Shown here: positions 1-5,233 of the stretch, piece by piece | Layout: each line of letters starts with the position of its first letter | How positions within the stretch are numbered: the first letter of the stretch is position 1 | Assembly: GCA_030146225.1 (NCBI GenBank) | Contig: JASLCA010000283.1 | Coordinates: 1-5,233 of the forward strand | DNA length: 5,233 nt | Source of the DNA: Sphingobacterium sp. | Lineage (GTDB): Bacteria > Bacteroidota > Bacteroidia > Sphingobacteriales > Sphingobacteriaceae | Direction: 5' to 3' | Notes under the pieces: model-generated | Database searches by the model: none | The model's input: the letters and a program-made list of their open reading frames with translations, nothing else | Told to the model about the DNA's origin: nothing | Translations under genes and position numbers: made by a program

Positions 1-1
1 T

Positions 2-67
2 AACCGAGAATTGTTTTTTGACGGCATTCGAGCGGGTATTTTCGATGTCTTTGCGATTAAATTGTAA
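2..67 (+). CDS. Possible 3' end of an unidentified gene, convergent with the thi operon (partial)
   Basis: An open frame enters from the left edge on the plus strand and runs 21 codons to a TAA stop at 65-67. The visible peptide ends in FDGIRAGIFDVFAIKL, a plausible hydrophobic, mixed-composition C-terminus. The fragment is too short to assign a family and I do not recognise it. If real, the gene points toward the thi operon and the two end about 165 bp apart, tail to tail. An alternative is a minus-strand start at 27 (ATG at 27-25) whose frame stays open to the left edge for 9 codons. Both are weak readings of very little sequence, and the plus-strand one is preferred only because it is longer and ends cleanly just before the repeat-rich spacer. 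Confidence 0.4.
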   Translation, partial: NRELFFDGIRAGIFDVFAIKL

Positions 68-84
68 TGCGTATGTTTTGTATT

Positions 85-94
85 AGCTATAGCT
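85..94. repeat. 10-bp perfect palindrome
   Basis: AGCTATAGCT reads identically on both strands and abuts the first copy of the 22-bp direct repeat, sharing its first bases (92-94). It is short enough to arise by chance. It could be the edge of the repeat element or a small operator-like site, but nothing else supports a function. Confidence 0.3.
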
Positions 95-138
95 TCGCAA
101 AGTGACGGGTGACCTTGCTTCGCAAAGTGACGGGTGAC
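92..138. repeat. Tandem direct repeat, two identical 22-bp copies with a 3-bp spacer
   Basis: Copies at 92-113 and 117-138 are identical. Each starts GCTTCGCAAAG and ends TGACGGGTGAC, and CTT separates them, giving a 25-bp period. The sequence right of the second copy continues with looser relatives of the same words (GTTAC, GTCAC, CAAAGT), as if degenerate copies persist to the end of thiF. There is no open frame through it and no transposase nearby. It may belong to a dispersed intergenic repeat family of this genome or be a local duplication. One window cannot tell these apart. It is too short and has too few copies for a CRISPR array. Confidence 0.8.
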
Positions 139-232
139 ACAGTCCTTGCTGGTTACTTGGTTACTCTGTCACTCATTACTTCAAGCTTACTTGTCAATGG
201 TTACTCCAAAGTCGCTCTTAACTCAAAGTAAC

Positions 233-949
233 TTAAAACCCCAATACCCTGATGCTCCAGGAATCCGTATTCATAATTAGTAGCTGATTGTGCAGACAAG
301 GGCGATCAATAATGATCTTCAAGGTTTCTTGCGCCATCATCAGGCCTAATATGCCTGGGGCAGTCCCCATAACGCCATTCAGCTCGCAACTAGGTACATC
401 CGCTGGGTTTGGGGCTTCAGGGAAGATTGCACGCAGGTCCTTTCCGCCTTTATGATTGAAAACGGCCATTTGTAGCTCGAAGTTGAGTACACTGCCATAG
501 ACCAAGGGCTTTTGATGCCGTACACAAGCATCATTGACGAGATAGCGGGTCGTGAAGTTGTCGCAACCGTCGATAATGATATCGTAATCGGGGATATACT
601 GGTCTAAGTTTCCGGCATGTAGCTTTTCTGCAATGGGTATAAAGTGAATGCTGCTGTTCAATTGCTTTAAGCGCAGGGCGGCACTTGTTACCTTGGATTG
701 ACCTACGCTTTGCTCGCTATGGATGACCTGTCGGTGCAGGTTGTGTAGCTCTACCTGATCAAAGTCTATGCAGGCTATCGTTCCTACGCCTGCAGCGGCC
801 AAATAGAGTAGGCTAGGAGCGCCCAATCCGCCTGCGCCTACCAAGAGTACTCTTGTGGATATAATGCGCTCCTGGCCCTTAATTCCGATTGCAGGGAGGG
901 AGATTTGTTTTTTATAGCGGAGAATCTCCGCTTTGCTGAGTTTTAACAT
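233..949 (-). CDS. thiF: ThiF/MoeB-type adenylyltransferase (E1-like), ThiS-activating
   Basis: Cytosolic E1-like enzyme that, in this operon, should adenylylate the C-terminal glycine of the sulfur carrier ThiS so it can receive sulfur for thiazole formation. The 238-residue product shows the RYKKQISLP opening (11-19), the nucleotide loop GAGGLG (38-43), an acidic strand end with D62 followed by ELHNLHRQ (67-74), DGCDNFTTR (127-135), and PSC with C188 at the place of the conserved E1 cysteine (C184 in E. coli ThiF). The two CxxC zinc pairs are absent: D171 and A174 occupy the first, and the protein ends in RVLGF before the second. There is no rhodanese domain. The start at 949 is chosen because homology begins at MLKLSKAE and a GGAGG lies 9 nt upstream. 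An in-frame start at 1033 would add 28 unlike residues inside thiH. ATG overlaps the thiH stop by 7 nt. MoeB or HesA annotation is possible by sequence, and context favours ThiF. Confidence 0.92.
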   Translation of the reverse strand: MLKLSKAEILRYKKQISLPAIGIKGQERIISTRVLLVGAGGLGAPSLLYLAAAGVGTIACIDFDQVELHNLHRQVIHSEQSVGQSKVTSAALRLKQLNSSIHFIPIAEKLHAGNLDQYIPDYDIIIDGCDNFTTRYLVNDACVRHQKPLVYGSVLNFELQMAVFNHKGGKDLRAIFPEAPNPADVPSCELNGVMGTAPGILGLMMAQETLKIIIDRPCLHNQLLIMNTDSWSIRVLGF

Positions 950-2079
950 GCTGCGGTTCCTCCATATTCCGGCTGCCAGTCTTTCCATACTGGCTGGTAG
1001 CCTGCAGCTTTTATAACCTGCGCAATTTCCCATGGGGAGCGCTCGTCCGATATTTCGAACTGCTCTAAAGATTCAGGTTCGACTACATAACCGCCTGGAT
1101 TTGTTTTAGAACCAGCGCTCATACTGATGATCCCTAAGGCTAAGACATGATCCCGAAAGAAGGCATGCTCTCGTGTAGAAAGGGATATTTCTAGATCTGG
1201 ATTCCAAAGTCTATAAGCGCAAATCAGCTGGAGCAGGTCTCTATCTTCCATGATAAAGTTAGGCTCAATTACACCCGTAGCTGGTCTTAAGCGGGGAAAG
1301 GATACCGAATACTTGCTGCGCCAGTATTGTTGCTGTAGGTAGTCAATATGCAGGGCGTTGAAGAAGCTATCTACCCGCCAATCCTCTAAACCAAGCAATA
1401 CCCCTAAGCCTATTTTGTGCATGCCTGCCTGCCCGATGCGGTCGGGGGTTTCTAAGCGATAGCGGAAGTTAGACTTCTTACCTTTTGGATGGTAGGTCTT
1501 ATAGGTGACTTGATGATAAGTCTCCTGATACACTAATACGGTGTTAATGTTTTCTTTATGTAACAGTTTGTAGTCTGCTGTTTCCAAGGGTTGTACCTCT
1601 AAGGATATTTGTGCAAAAACCGATTTAAGTTGCTTGGCCGCGGCTAAGAAATAAGGCGTATTCACGCTGTTGTTGGCTTCGCCTGCCACCAGCAATACGT
1701 GCTGATAGCCCATGGCTTTGACGGCTTGGGCTTCTAGCATAATCTCCCCAGGGCTGAGCGTGCGCCTTCGGATTTTGTTGTCCATGCTAAAGCCGCAGTA
1801 GGTGCAGATATTATGGCACTCATTGCTCAAGTAAAGGGGCGCATAGAGTTGTATATTCTTTCCGAAACGCTGAATGGTCATCTCCTGGGAGCGGCTAGCC
1901 ATCTCTTCCAAATAAGGAGCAGCAGCAGGGGAGAGCAAGGCCATAAAGTCCTGTAAGTCTCTTTTCTGCTTGCTTAGGCTGGCCTGCACTTGCTTATCTG
2001 TAGTTGCATAGAGCTGCTTTTTCACGCTTTCCCAATCATGCTGGGCAAATAGATGGGCGAATGTCTTATTCATCTGCAT
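943..2079 (-). CDS. thiH: 2-iminoacetate synthase ThiH (radical SAM tyrosine lyase)
   Basis: Radical SAM enzyme that cleaves tyrosine to p-cresol and dehydroglycine (2-iminoacetate), the C-N donor used by ThiG. The cluster-binding CxxxCxxC is intact (C88, C92, C95 in CHNICTYCGF). Other visible family motifs are LLVAGE with the GE pair (129-134), VYQETY (183-188), SFPRLRP (260-266), LSTRE (300-304) and the SAG..TNPGGY segment (321-331), ending in VWKDWQ near the C-terminus. At 378 residues it has normal length. The start is uncertain: ATG at 2079 gives a 14-nt overlap with thiG, while the third residue, ATG at 2073, gives an 8-nt overlap and a first line MNKTF like many relatives. Neither has a clear Shine-Dalgarno. 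The last ten residues carry the thiF ribosome binding site. The presence of ThiH instead of the oxidase ThiO means thiazole synthesis here does not need oxygen. Confidence 0.97.
   Translation of the reverse strand: MQMNKTFAHLFAQHDWESVKKQLYATTDKQVQASLSKQKRDLQDFMALLSPAAAPYLEEMASRSQEMTIQRFGKNIQLYAPLYLSNECHNICTYCGFSMDNKIRRRTLSPGEIMLEAQAVKAMGYQHVLLVAGEANNSVNTPYFLAAAKQLKSVFAQISLEVQPLETADYKLLHKENINTVLVYQETYHQVTYKTYHPKGKKSNFRYRLETPDRIGQAGMHKIGLGVLLGLEDWRVDSFFNALHIDYLQQQYWRSKYSVSFPRLRPATGVIEPNFIMEDRDLLQLICAYRLWNPDLEISLSTREHAFFRDHVLALGIISMSAGSKTNPGGYVVEPESLEQFEISDERSPWEIAQVIKAAGYQPVWKDWQPEYGGTAAC
959..963 (-). promoter_or_regulatory. Ribosome binding site of thiF
   Basis: On the minus strand the sequence reads GGAGGAACCGCAGCATG, a full Shine-Dalgarno core 9 nt before the ATG at 949-947. 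It lies inside the last codons of thiH and decides the thiF start over the longer frame. It is the strongest such site in the window. Most other genes here have weak or no Shine-Dalgarno and probably depend on coupling. Confidence 0.8.
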
Positions 2080-2851
2080 AGGATTTGCTTAGGAAATCTG
2101 TAAGGGGACTACTCTGTTGGGCTTTATTGCTTTTAGGGCCGAGCTTGGCTTCATAGGCCATTCGGCCGCTTTTTACAGCCATAGCAAAGGCTTCCGCCAT
2201 CAATACGGGATTGGCAGAAGCTGCAATAGCGGTATTCACTAGTACGGCATCTGCGCCCAGTTCCATCGCTTGTGCAGCATGTGAGGGGGCGCCAATGCCT
2301 GCATCTACGATAACGGGTACATTGCTCTGTTCGATAATAATTTCCAAGAATTCAAGGGTACGTAGGCCTTGGTTGCTTCCAATAGGGGAGGCTAAGGGCA
2401 TTACAACTGCGGTGCCAACATCCTCCAAGCGTTTGCACAATACGGGGTCTGCATGAATATAAGGCAGCACCACAAAGCCCAGCTTAGCTAATTGTTCGCA
2501 GGCCATAAGGGTCTCTATAGGGTCTGGAAGTAGGTATCTTGGGTCGGGATGTATCTCCAATTTTATCCAGTTGGTCTGCATAGCATCTTGTGCTAATTGG
2601 GCAGCTAGTACAGCCTCCCGAGCTGTTCTTGCTCCCGAAGTATTGGGAAGTAGGCTTATATGTGGCTGATGCAGGTATTGCAAGAGGTCATCGTTATGGC
2701 CTTGCAGGTCCACGCGCTTGAGCGCGAGGGTGACTAGTTCGCTTTCTGAGGCTAGGATGGCGGCTGTCATCTGTTGCGGGCTTCCAAACTTACCCGTGCC
2801 TACAAAGAGACGGGAGTTGAATGTTTTATCGCGTAGTTGTAAGGGGCTCAT
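2066..2851 (-). CDS. thiG: Thiazole synthase ThiG
   Basis: TIM-barrel enzyme that condenses 1-deoxy-D-xylulose 5-phosphate, dehydroglycine from ThiH and sulfur from ThiS-thiocarboxylate into thiazole phosphate. The 261-residue product is full length. Motifs in order: FNSRLFVGTGKF (11-22), LPNTSGA (68-74), WIKLEI with K97 as the expected Schiff-base lysine and E99 beside it (95-100), VMPLASPIGS (150-159), VDAGIG with D183 (182-187), and GADAVLVNTAIA for phosphate binding (199-210). The ATG at 2851 overlaps the thiE end by 26 nt. It has no obvious Shine-Dalgarno, which suggests re-initiation by ribosomes leaving thiE. The downstream neighbour is its partner ThiH, overlapping by up to 14 nt, consistent with the known ThiG-ThiH complex. 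ThiS itself is not in the window. Confidence 0.97.
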   Translation of the reverse strand: MSPLQLRDKTFNSRLFVGTGKFGSPQQMTAAILASESELVTLALKRVDLQGHNDDLLQYLHQPHISLLPNTSGARTAREAVLAAQLAQDAMQTNWIKLEIHPDPRYLLPDPIETLMACEQLAKLGFVVLPYIHADPVLCKRLEDVGTAVVMPLASPIGSNQGLRTLEFLEIIIEQSNVPVIVDAGIGAPSHAAQAMELGADAVLVNTAIAASANPVLMAEAFAMAVKSGRMAYEAKLGPKSNKAQQSSPLTDFLSKSYADE

Positions 2852-3467
2852 GAAGTAGGTTTTGTAGGTTGTGAATGATTTTCGGATTGTTTAATTGCTG
2901 GCTAATAAGGCCAGCAACCGCAATGCCATGCAGCCCGATTTCCCTTAAAGGGATAATATCGGTCTCCTCAACTCCGCCGATGGCGTAGATAGGTGGCTGG
3001 GCAATTTCGGTTAGTTTCGCTAGAGTAGCTCTGTAGCCATCCAAACCAAGTATAGGACTGAGCTTTTCCTTAGTCTGTGTAAAGCGTAAAGGGCCTAAGC
3101 CAATATAGTCACAACCCTCGCTTATACGCTGTTGAATGTCCGCATAGCTGTTGGCCGTACCACCAATAATTTTGTCTGGACCGAGTGCTTTTCTGGCCGT
3201 TAATACGGCTTGATCGGCGAGGCCAAGGTGCACGCCGTCGGCATCTACGGCTAAGGCAATCGAAACATGGTCATTGATAATATAGATGAAGTTATACTTT
3301 AGTTTTAGCTCTTTAACCATTTGAGCTACAAATTCAATGTCTGTTATATTATGAAATTTGCAACGCAGCTGTATCCAGTCTGCACCTTGTTTTAGCGCCT
3401 TTAGGATTTGCTGGTAATGCTCCTCGGGTGACTTGCCTTCGGAGATAAATTGTAGTCTACTATACAT
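2826..3467 (-). CDS. thiE: Thiamine phosphate synthase ThiE
   Basis: TIM-barrel enzyme joining HMP-PP to thiazole phosphate to give thiamine phosphate. The 213-residue product has the diagnostic residues: QLRCK (33-37) for pyrophosphate contact, IIND (63-66) and DGVHLGLAD (77-85) giving Mg ligands D66 and D85, GPLRFTQTK (125-133) for the thiazole-phosphate loop, AIGGV (162-166) and IAVAGLI (182-188). One loop differs from the usual SxHS: here it is GGTANS (102-107), with Thr for Ser and Asn for His. I believe this GTAN form occurs in other Bacteroidota, so it is probably lineage-typical. ATG at 3467 overlaps the thiD stop by 8 nt and has AGGA 7 nt upstream. Of the two ThiE-fold genes in the operon, this is the one with a complete metal and pyrophosphate site, so it is assigned the synthase role. 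Confidence 0.95.
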   Translation of the reverse strand: MYSRLQFISEGKSPEEHYQQILKALKQGADWIQLRCKFHNITDIEFVAQMVKELKLKYNFIYIINDHVSIALAVDADGVHLGLADQAVLTARKALGPDKIIGGTANSYADIQQRISEGCDYIGLGPLRFTQTKEKLSPILGLDGYRATLAKLTEIAQPPIYAIGGVEETDIIPLREIGLHGIAVAGLISQQLNNPKIIHNLQNLLHEPLTTTR

Positions 3468-4212
3468 GGTGATTTCCTAATAAAGAGGGGTTAGAGCTTA
3501 AGAATTTTGCGGTATAATCCTTCGCTACTTTGCAGGCTTCCGCTAGGGGGTAGTCCTTGGCAATAAAGGCACTGATGGCGCTAGAAAGCACACAGCCTGA
3601 GCCATGTTTTTCTGTAGCTTTATTAAAGGCTTCGGGGAGGTATTCTCGTACATGGTCTGCTGTGAAAAGCTGATCTAGCCCCAAGTTATTGGGGTGATGC
3701 CCTCCTTTGAGGAAGACAGCGCAGGAGCTGCTTATGCGCTTGCAGCACTCCGCCACAGCCTCCTGAGGCAAGCGAAAGGCTGCTATCTCCAGGTAGTTTG
3801 GGGTTATTAGATCGATCAAGCTCAATTCCGCTATGCTGGGTAGAGCGCCTTTAAAGAAGTCTATACCTGTGCTGCTGCGCAGAATAGGGTCCCAGCAGAT
3901 AAAGAGTTCGGGCCTATAGCTGCGCGCGGTTGTTACAATACGCATGAGCTGTGTGCTATCTCTAATAGCACCTATCTTTATGGCTTTCAGCGGGTATTGC
4001 TGGCAAAGAGTGGCTACAGTTGATTCCAGGCTAGAGGTAGGTAGCCATTCTAGGCTGCTAAAGCTTGTCTCGGTCTGGAGGGTATGGCAGCTTAAAGCCG
4101 CAAGCCCATAGGTCTGCAATTGCTCAAAAGTCTTTATGTCCGCAAGGATCCCAGCTCCAGCCGAGGGGTCGAATCCTGCTATACTGAGGACGAATGGATA
4201 ATCTTGTAACAT
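3460..4212 (-). CDS. thiD: Hydroxymethylpyrimidine/phosphomethylpyrimidine kinase ThiD
   Basis: Ribokinase-fold enzyme that phosphorylates HMP-P from ThiC to HMP-PP, the substrate of ThiE, and usually also HMP to HMP-P. The 250-residue product has SIAGFDPSAGAGI (10-22) for substrate binding, KIGAI (79-83), WDPILRSSTG (107-116), ITPNYLEIAAF (136-146), LKGGHH (168-173) and the anion-hole/catalytic segment KHGSGCVLSSAI (202-213) with C207. KIGAI replaces the more usual KxGML, so a substrate-lining Met is Ala here. The protein is slightly shorter than typical ThiD (about 265). The start at 4212 (MLQDYPFVLS) matches where family similarity begins and still overlaps the tenI-like gene by 34 nt. Upstream in-frame ATGs at 4248 and 4260 would add 12 or 16 residues unlike the family. 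None of the three has a good Shine-Dalgarno at normal spacing. No ThiE, TenA or other domain is fused. Confidence 0.93.
   Translation of the reverse strand: MLQDYPFVLSIAGFDPSAGAGILADIKTFEQLQTYGLAALSCHTLQTETSFSSLEWLPTSSLESTVATLCQQYPLKAIKIGAIRDSTQLMRIVTTARSYRPELFICWDPILRSSTGIDFFKGALPSIAELSLIDLITPNYLEIAAFRLPQEAVAECCKRISSSCAVFLKGGHHPNNLGLDQLFTADHVREYLPEAFNKATEKHGSGCVLSSAISAFIAKDYPLAEACKVAKDYTAKFLSSNPSLLGNHHV
3475..3478 (-). promoter_or_regulatory. Ribosome binding site of thiE
   Basis: The minus strand reads TTAGGAAATCACCATG, placing AGGA 7 nt before the thiE ATG at 3467. It lies within the last codons of thiD, and together with the 8-nt overlap supports this start and coupled translation. Confidence 0.55.
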
Positions 4213-4775
4213 CGTATGATTTCTGTTAAAGGATTCGAGGCCTCCCATATGGCACCGCATAGGGCATAGTCATCGAATCCTTTATTTTTTAATTCTGTTA
4301 ATCGCTGTGCATTTAGACCACCTAATGCAATCAACTTGGTCTCCTTGTTTTGTCTTTCCATACCTAGGGCTAGCTGTTCTTTTAGGCCATAGCCAGGCTT
4401 AGAGATACTGCGGTAAATCGGACTGATAAAGGCTGCTTCAAAGACTGGGTTTAACTCGTTGAACTCAGTCCAGCTGTGGGTGGAGGTGCTCAGCCGTAAA
4501 TAGCCCATTTTTACCTGAGGATAAAATTCTATCCTTTCTCTTTCTGTGGATTTTAGATGTAAGTTAATCAGTCCATTATATAGTGCTATGTCTTGTTTTT
4601 GATGAACTACAATGCGCTCCTTTTCAGCATCTGAAAATGCAGACAGATAGCTGTCCTGTTCCTTATTACTGATGCTAGGCTTGCGAATATGTATCCACAT
4701 TTCAGGCAAAGACAAGGCTTCTTTTAGACAAATAAGCTCTGCTGGATGATTGCTTGCTAAGGTGATCAGGCGCAT
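4179..4775 (-). CDS. Degenerate ThiE-fold protein, TenI-like (probable thiazole tautomerase)
   Basis: A 198-residue relative of thiamine phosphate synthase that looks closer to TenI, the thiazole tautomerase that aromatises the ThiG product. Visible family positions are WIHIRK (27-32, resembling the FIHIRE of B. subtilis TenI), DIALY (62-66), STHSW with H100 (98-102, the position of the TenI catalytic His), SPIYRSISK (118-126), ALGG (150-153) and CGAIW (173-177). The ThiE metal site is gone: IND is replaced by VHQ (57-59), and DGVHLGxxD by GLINLHLK (68-75). It is therefore unlikely to be a second functional ThiE. It starts 2 nt after the thiC stop with only a weak purine run (AAGGAAA, about 14 nt away). 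Many relatives are annotated simply as thiamine phosphate synthase. The function is inferred from motifs and context, and a non-catalytic or regulatory role cannot be excluded. Confidence 0.8.
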   Translation of the reverse strand: MRLITLASNHPAELICLKEALSLPEMWIHIRKPSISNKEQDSYLSAFSDAEKERIVVHQKQDIALYNGLINLHLKSTERERIEFYPQVKMGYLRLSTSTHSWTEFNELNPVFEAAFISPIYRSISKPGYGLKEQLALGMERQNKETKLIALGGLNAQRLTELKNKGFDDYALCGAIWEASNPLTEIIRCYKIIHSSSV

Positions 4776-4777
4776 GA

Positions 4778-5233
4778 TTAACTGTATATTTCCTTGCCCT
4801 GTTCTATAAATTCTGCGGACTTCTCTTCCATAGCTACCTGTACACTATCCCGTATTTCTTGGGTGATTTTCATAGAGCAAAATTTAGGCCCACACATGGA
4901 ACAGAAGTGGGCTACTTTGGCTGCATCGGCCGGCAAGGTCTCATCATGAAACTCCCTTGCGGTATCCGGATCCAAGGCTAGGTTGAACTGATCTTCCCAG
5001 CGAAATTCAAAGCGAGCCTTACTCAAGACATTGTCTCGGAACTGTGCACCCGGATGACCTTTGGCTAGGTCTGCGGCATGGGCTGCAATCTTATAGGTGA
5101 TTACCCCGTCTTTTACGTCCTTCTTGTTGGGAAGTCCTAAGTGTTCCTTAGGCGTAACATAGCAAAGCATAGCACAGCCATACCAACCGATCATTGCTGC
5201 GCCAATCGCGGAGGTGATATGGCCATAGCCTGG
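4778..5233 (-). CDS. thiC: Phosphomethylpyrimidine synthase ThiC, C-terminal part (cut by the right edge)
   Basis: Radical SAM enzyme converting aminoimidazole ribotide to HMP-P, the first pyrimidine step. Only the last 151 codons are present, and the frame stays open through the right edge (5233), so the 5' part lies outside. The visible part begins PGYGHITSAIGAA and continues through CYVTPKEHLGLPN, ITYKIAAHAADLAKGHPGAQ and SKARFEFRWEDQF to the CxxCxxxxC cluster motif in HFCSMCGPKFCSMK (cysteine codons between 4903 and 4877), which binds the 4Fe-4S cluster in this unusual C-terminal position. The C-terminus EFIEQGKEIYS looks typical of Bacteroidota. The residue after PGY is Gly here, where E. 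coli and plant ThiC as I recall them have Asp. The stop is 2 nt from the next start. The usual leader (TPP riboswitch, thiS) would be further upstream. Confidence 0.97.
   Translation of the reverse strand, partial: PGYGHITSAIGAAMIGWYGCAMLCYVTPKEHLGLPNKKDVKDGVITYKIAAHAADLAKGHPGAQFRDNVLSKARFEFRWEDQFNLALDPDTAREFHDETLPADAAKVAHFCSMCGPKFCSMKITQEIRDSVQVAMEEKSAEFIEQGKEIYS

Larger units (their letters stand above)
68..232. other. Intergenic spacer after thiF, rich in short repeats
   Basis: No credible gene lies here. The spacer holds a tandem 22-bp direct repeat (92-138), a 10-bp perfect palindrome AGCTATAGCT (85-94), the word GGTTACT three times (151-157, 159-165, 199-205) and the word CAAAGT four times (98-103, 123-128, 207-212, 224-229). 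An imperfect stem can be drawn between 132-138 and 168-174 (GGGTGAC with GTCACTC, one G-T pair), but no T-run follows it on either strand, so I do not call a terminator. The spacing suggests a convergent intergenic region where both transcripts should end, by an unseen mechanism. Confidence 0.6.
233..5233 (-). other. Thiamine biosynthesis operon (3' part)
   Basis: Seven co-directional genes, thiC, tenI-like, thiD, thiE, thiG, thiH and thiF, are packed with one 2-nt gap and five overlaps. No promoter, terminator or riboswitch is found between them. The set covers both branches (pyrimidine: thiC, thiD; thiazole: thiF, thiG, thiH, probably the tenI-like gene) and their joining (thiE). Absent from the window are thiS, the IscS/NifS sulfur donor, DXP synthase and the ThiL kinase. 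Regulation is most likely by a TPP riboswitch ahead of the first gene, outside the window. That is inferred from the family, not seen. Confidence 0.9.

Noticed and set aside
71..80. Bacteroidota-type promoter element (TAnnTTTG)
   Set aside because: The nearby sequence TATGTTTTG has the wrong spacing for the -7 motif and no matching TTTG upstream at the right distance. It also points toward no gene start.
92..138. CRISPR-like repeat
   Set aside because: Only two copies with a 3-bp gap. There are no spacers of 25-40 bp and no cas genes.
68..232. TPP riboswitch after or before the operon
   Set aside because: No THI-box-like motifs are visible, and this region is downstream of the last gene on the transcribed strand.
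197..280. Short plus-strand frame of 27 codons starting in the spacer
   Set aside because: Most of its length is antisense to the thiF 3' end, with no ribosome binding site and no recognisable sequence.
950..1033. 28-residue N-terminal extension of ThiF
   Set aside because: The extension lies in the thiH coding sequence in another frame and does not resemble ThiF. A strong GGAGG sits 9 nt before the internal ATG at 949.
2211..2456. 81-codon plus-strand open frame
   Set aside because: It lies antisense inside the clearly real thiG, has low-complexity Ala/Ser/Thr-rich composition from the opposite strand, and matches no family I recognise.
4213..4260. 16-residue N-terminal extension of ThiD
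   Set aside because: It has no similarity to the family, lacks a good ribosome binding site, and increases the overlap with the upstream gene.

Overview
The window is the 3' two thirds of a thiamine (vitamin B1) biosynthesis operon. All recognisable genes are on the minus strand, so transcription runs from right to left. In that order they are: thiC (3' part only, cut by the right edge), a degenerate thiE-fold gene resembling tenI, thiD, thiE, thiG, thiH and a thiF/moeB-type E1-like adenylyltransferase. Spacing is very tight: thiC and the tenI-like gene are 2 nt apart, and every later junction is an overlap (34, 8, 26, 14 and 7 nt with the starts chosen here). There is no room for internal promoters or terminators between genes, so a single translationally coupled polycistronic mRNA is likely.

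The gene order, with a tenI-like gene and a true thiE flanking thiD and ThiH rather than ThiO as the dehydroglycine source, resembles thi operons of Bacteroidota, perhaps of the Sphingobacteria/Cytophaga type. This is inferred from remembered gene order and protein flavour, not from a search. The thiS sulfur carrier and the TPP riboswitch that usually accompany such operons are not in the window. If present they would be upstream of thiC, beyond the right edge.

The genes form one pathway. ThiC makes HMP-P from AIR, and ThiD phosphorylates HMP-P to HMP-PP. ThiF adenylylates the ThiS C-terminus so it can receive sulfur, ThiH cleaves tyrosine to give dehydroglycine, and ThiG builds the thiazole phosphate from DXP, dehydroglycine and ThiS-thiocarboxylate. 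The tenI-like protein may aromatise that product, and ThiE joins thiazole and pyrimidine into thiamine phosphate. The final kinase (ThiL) is not here.

The left end (1-232) is different. It holds a 21-codon plus-strand open tail ending at 67, which may be the 3' end of a convergent gene, then about 165 bp of non-coding DNA. That stretch contains a perfect 22-bp direct repeat in tandem (92-113 and 117-138) and several shorter related words. No clear intrinsic terminator is visible after thiF.

I see no sign of a novel defence, mobile or other undescribed system. The points worth a second look are sequence peculiarities in the thi enzymes (missing zinc cysteines in ThiF, loss of ThiE metal ligands in the tenI-like protein, motif changes in ThiE, ThiD and ThiC) and the intergenic repeat.
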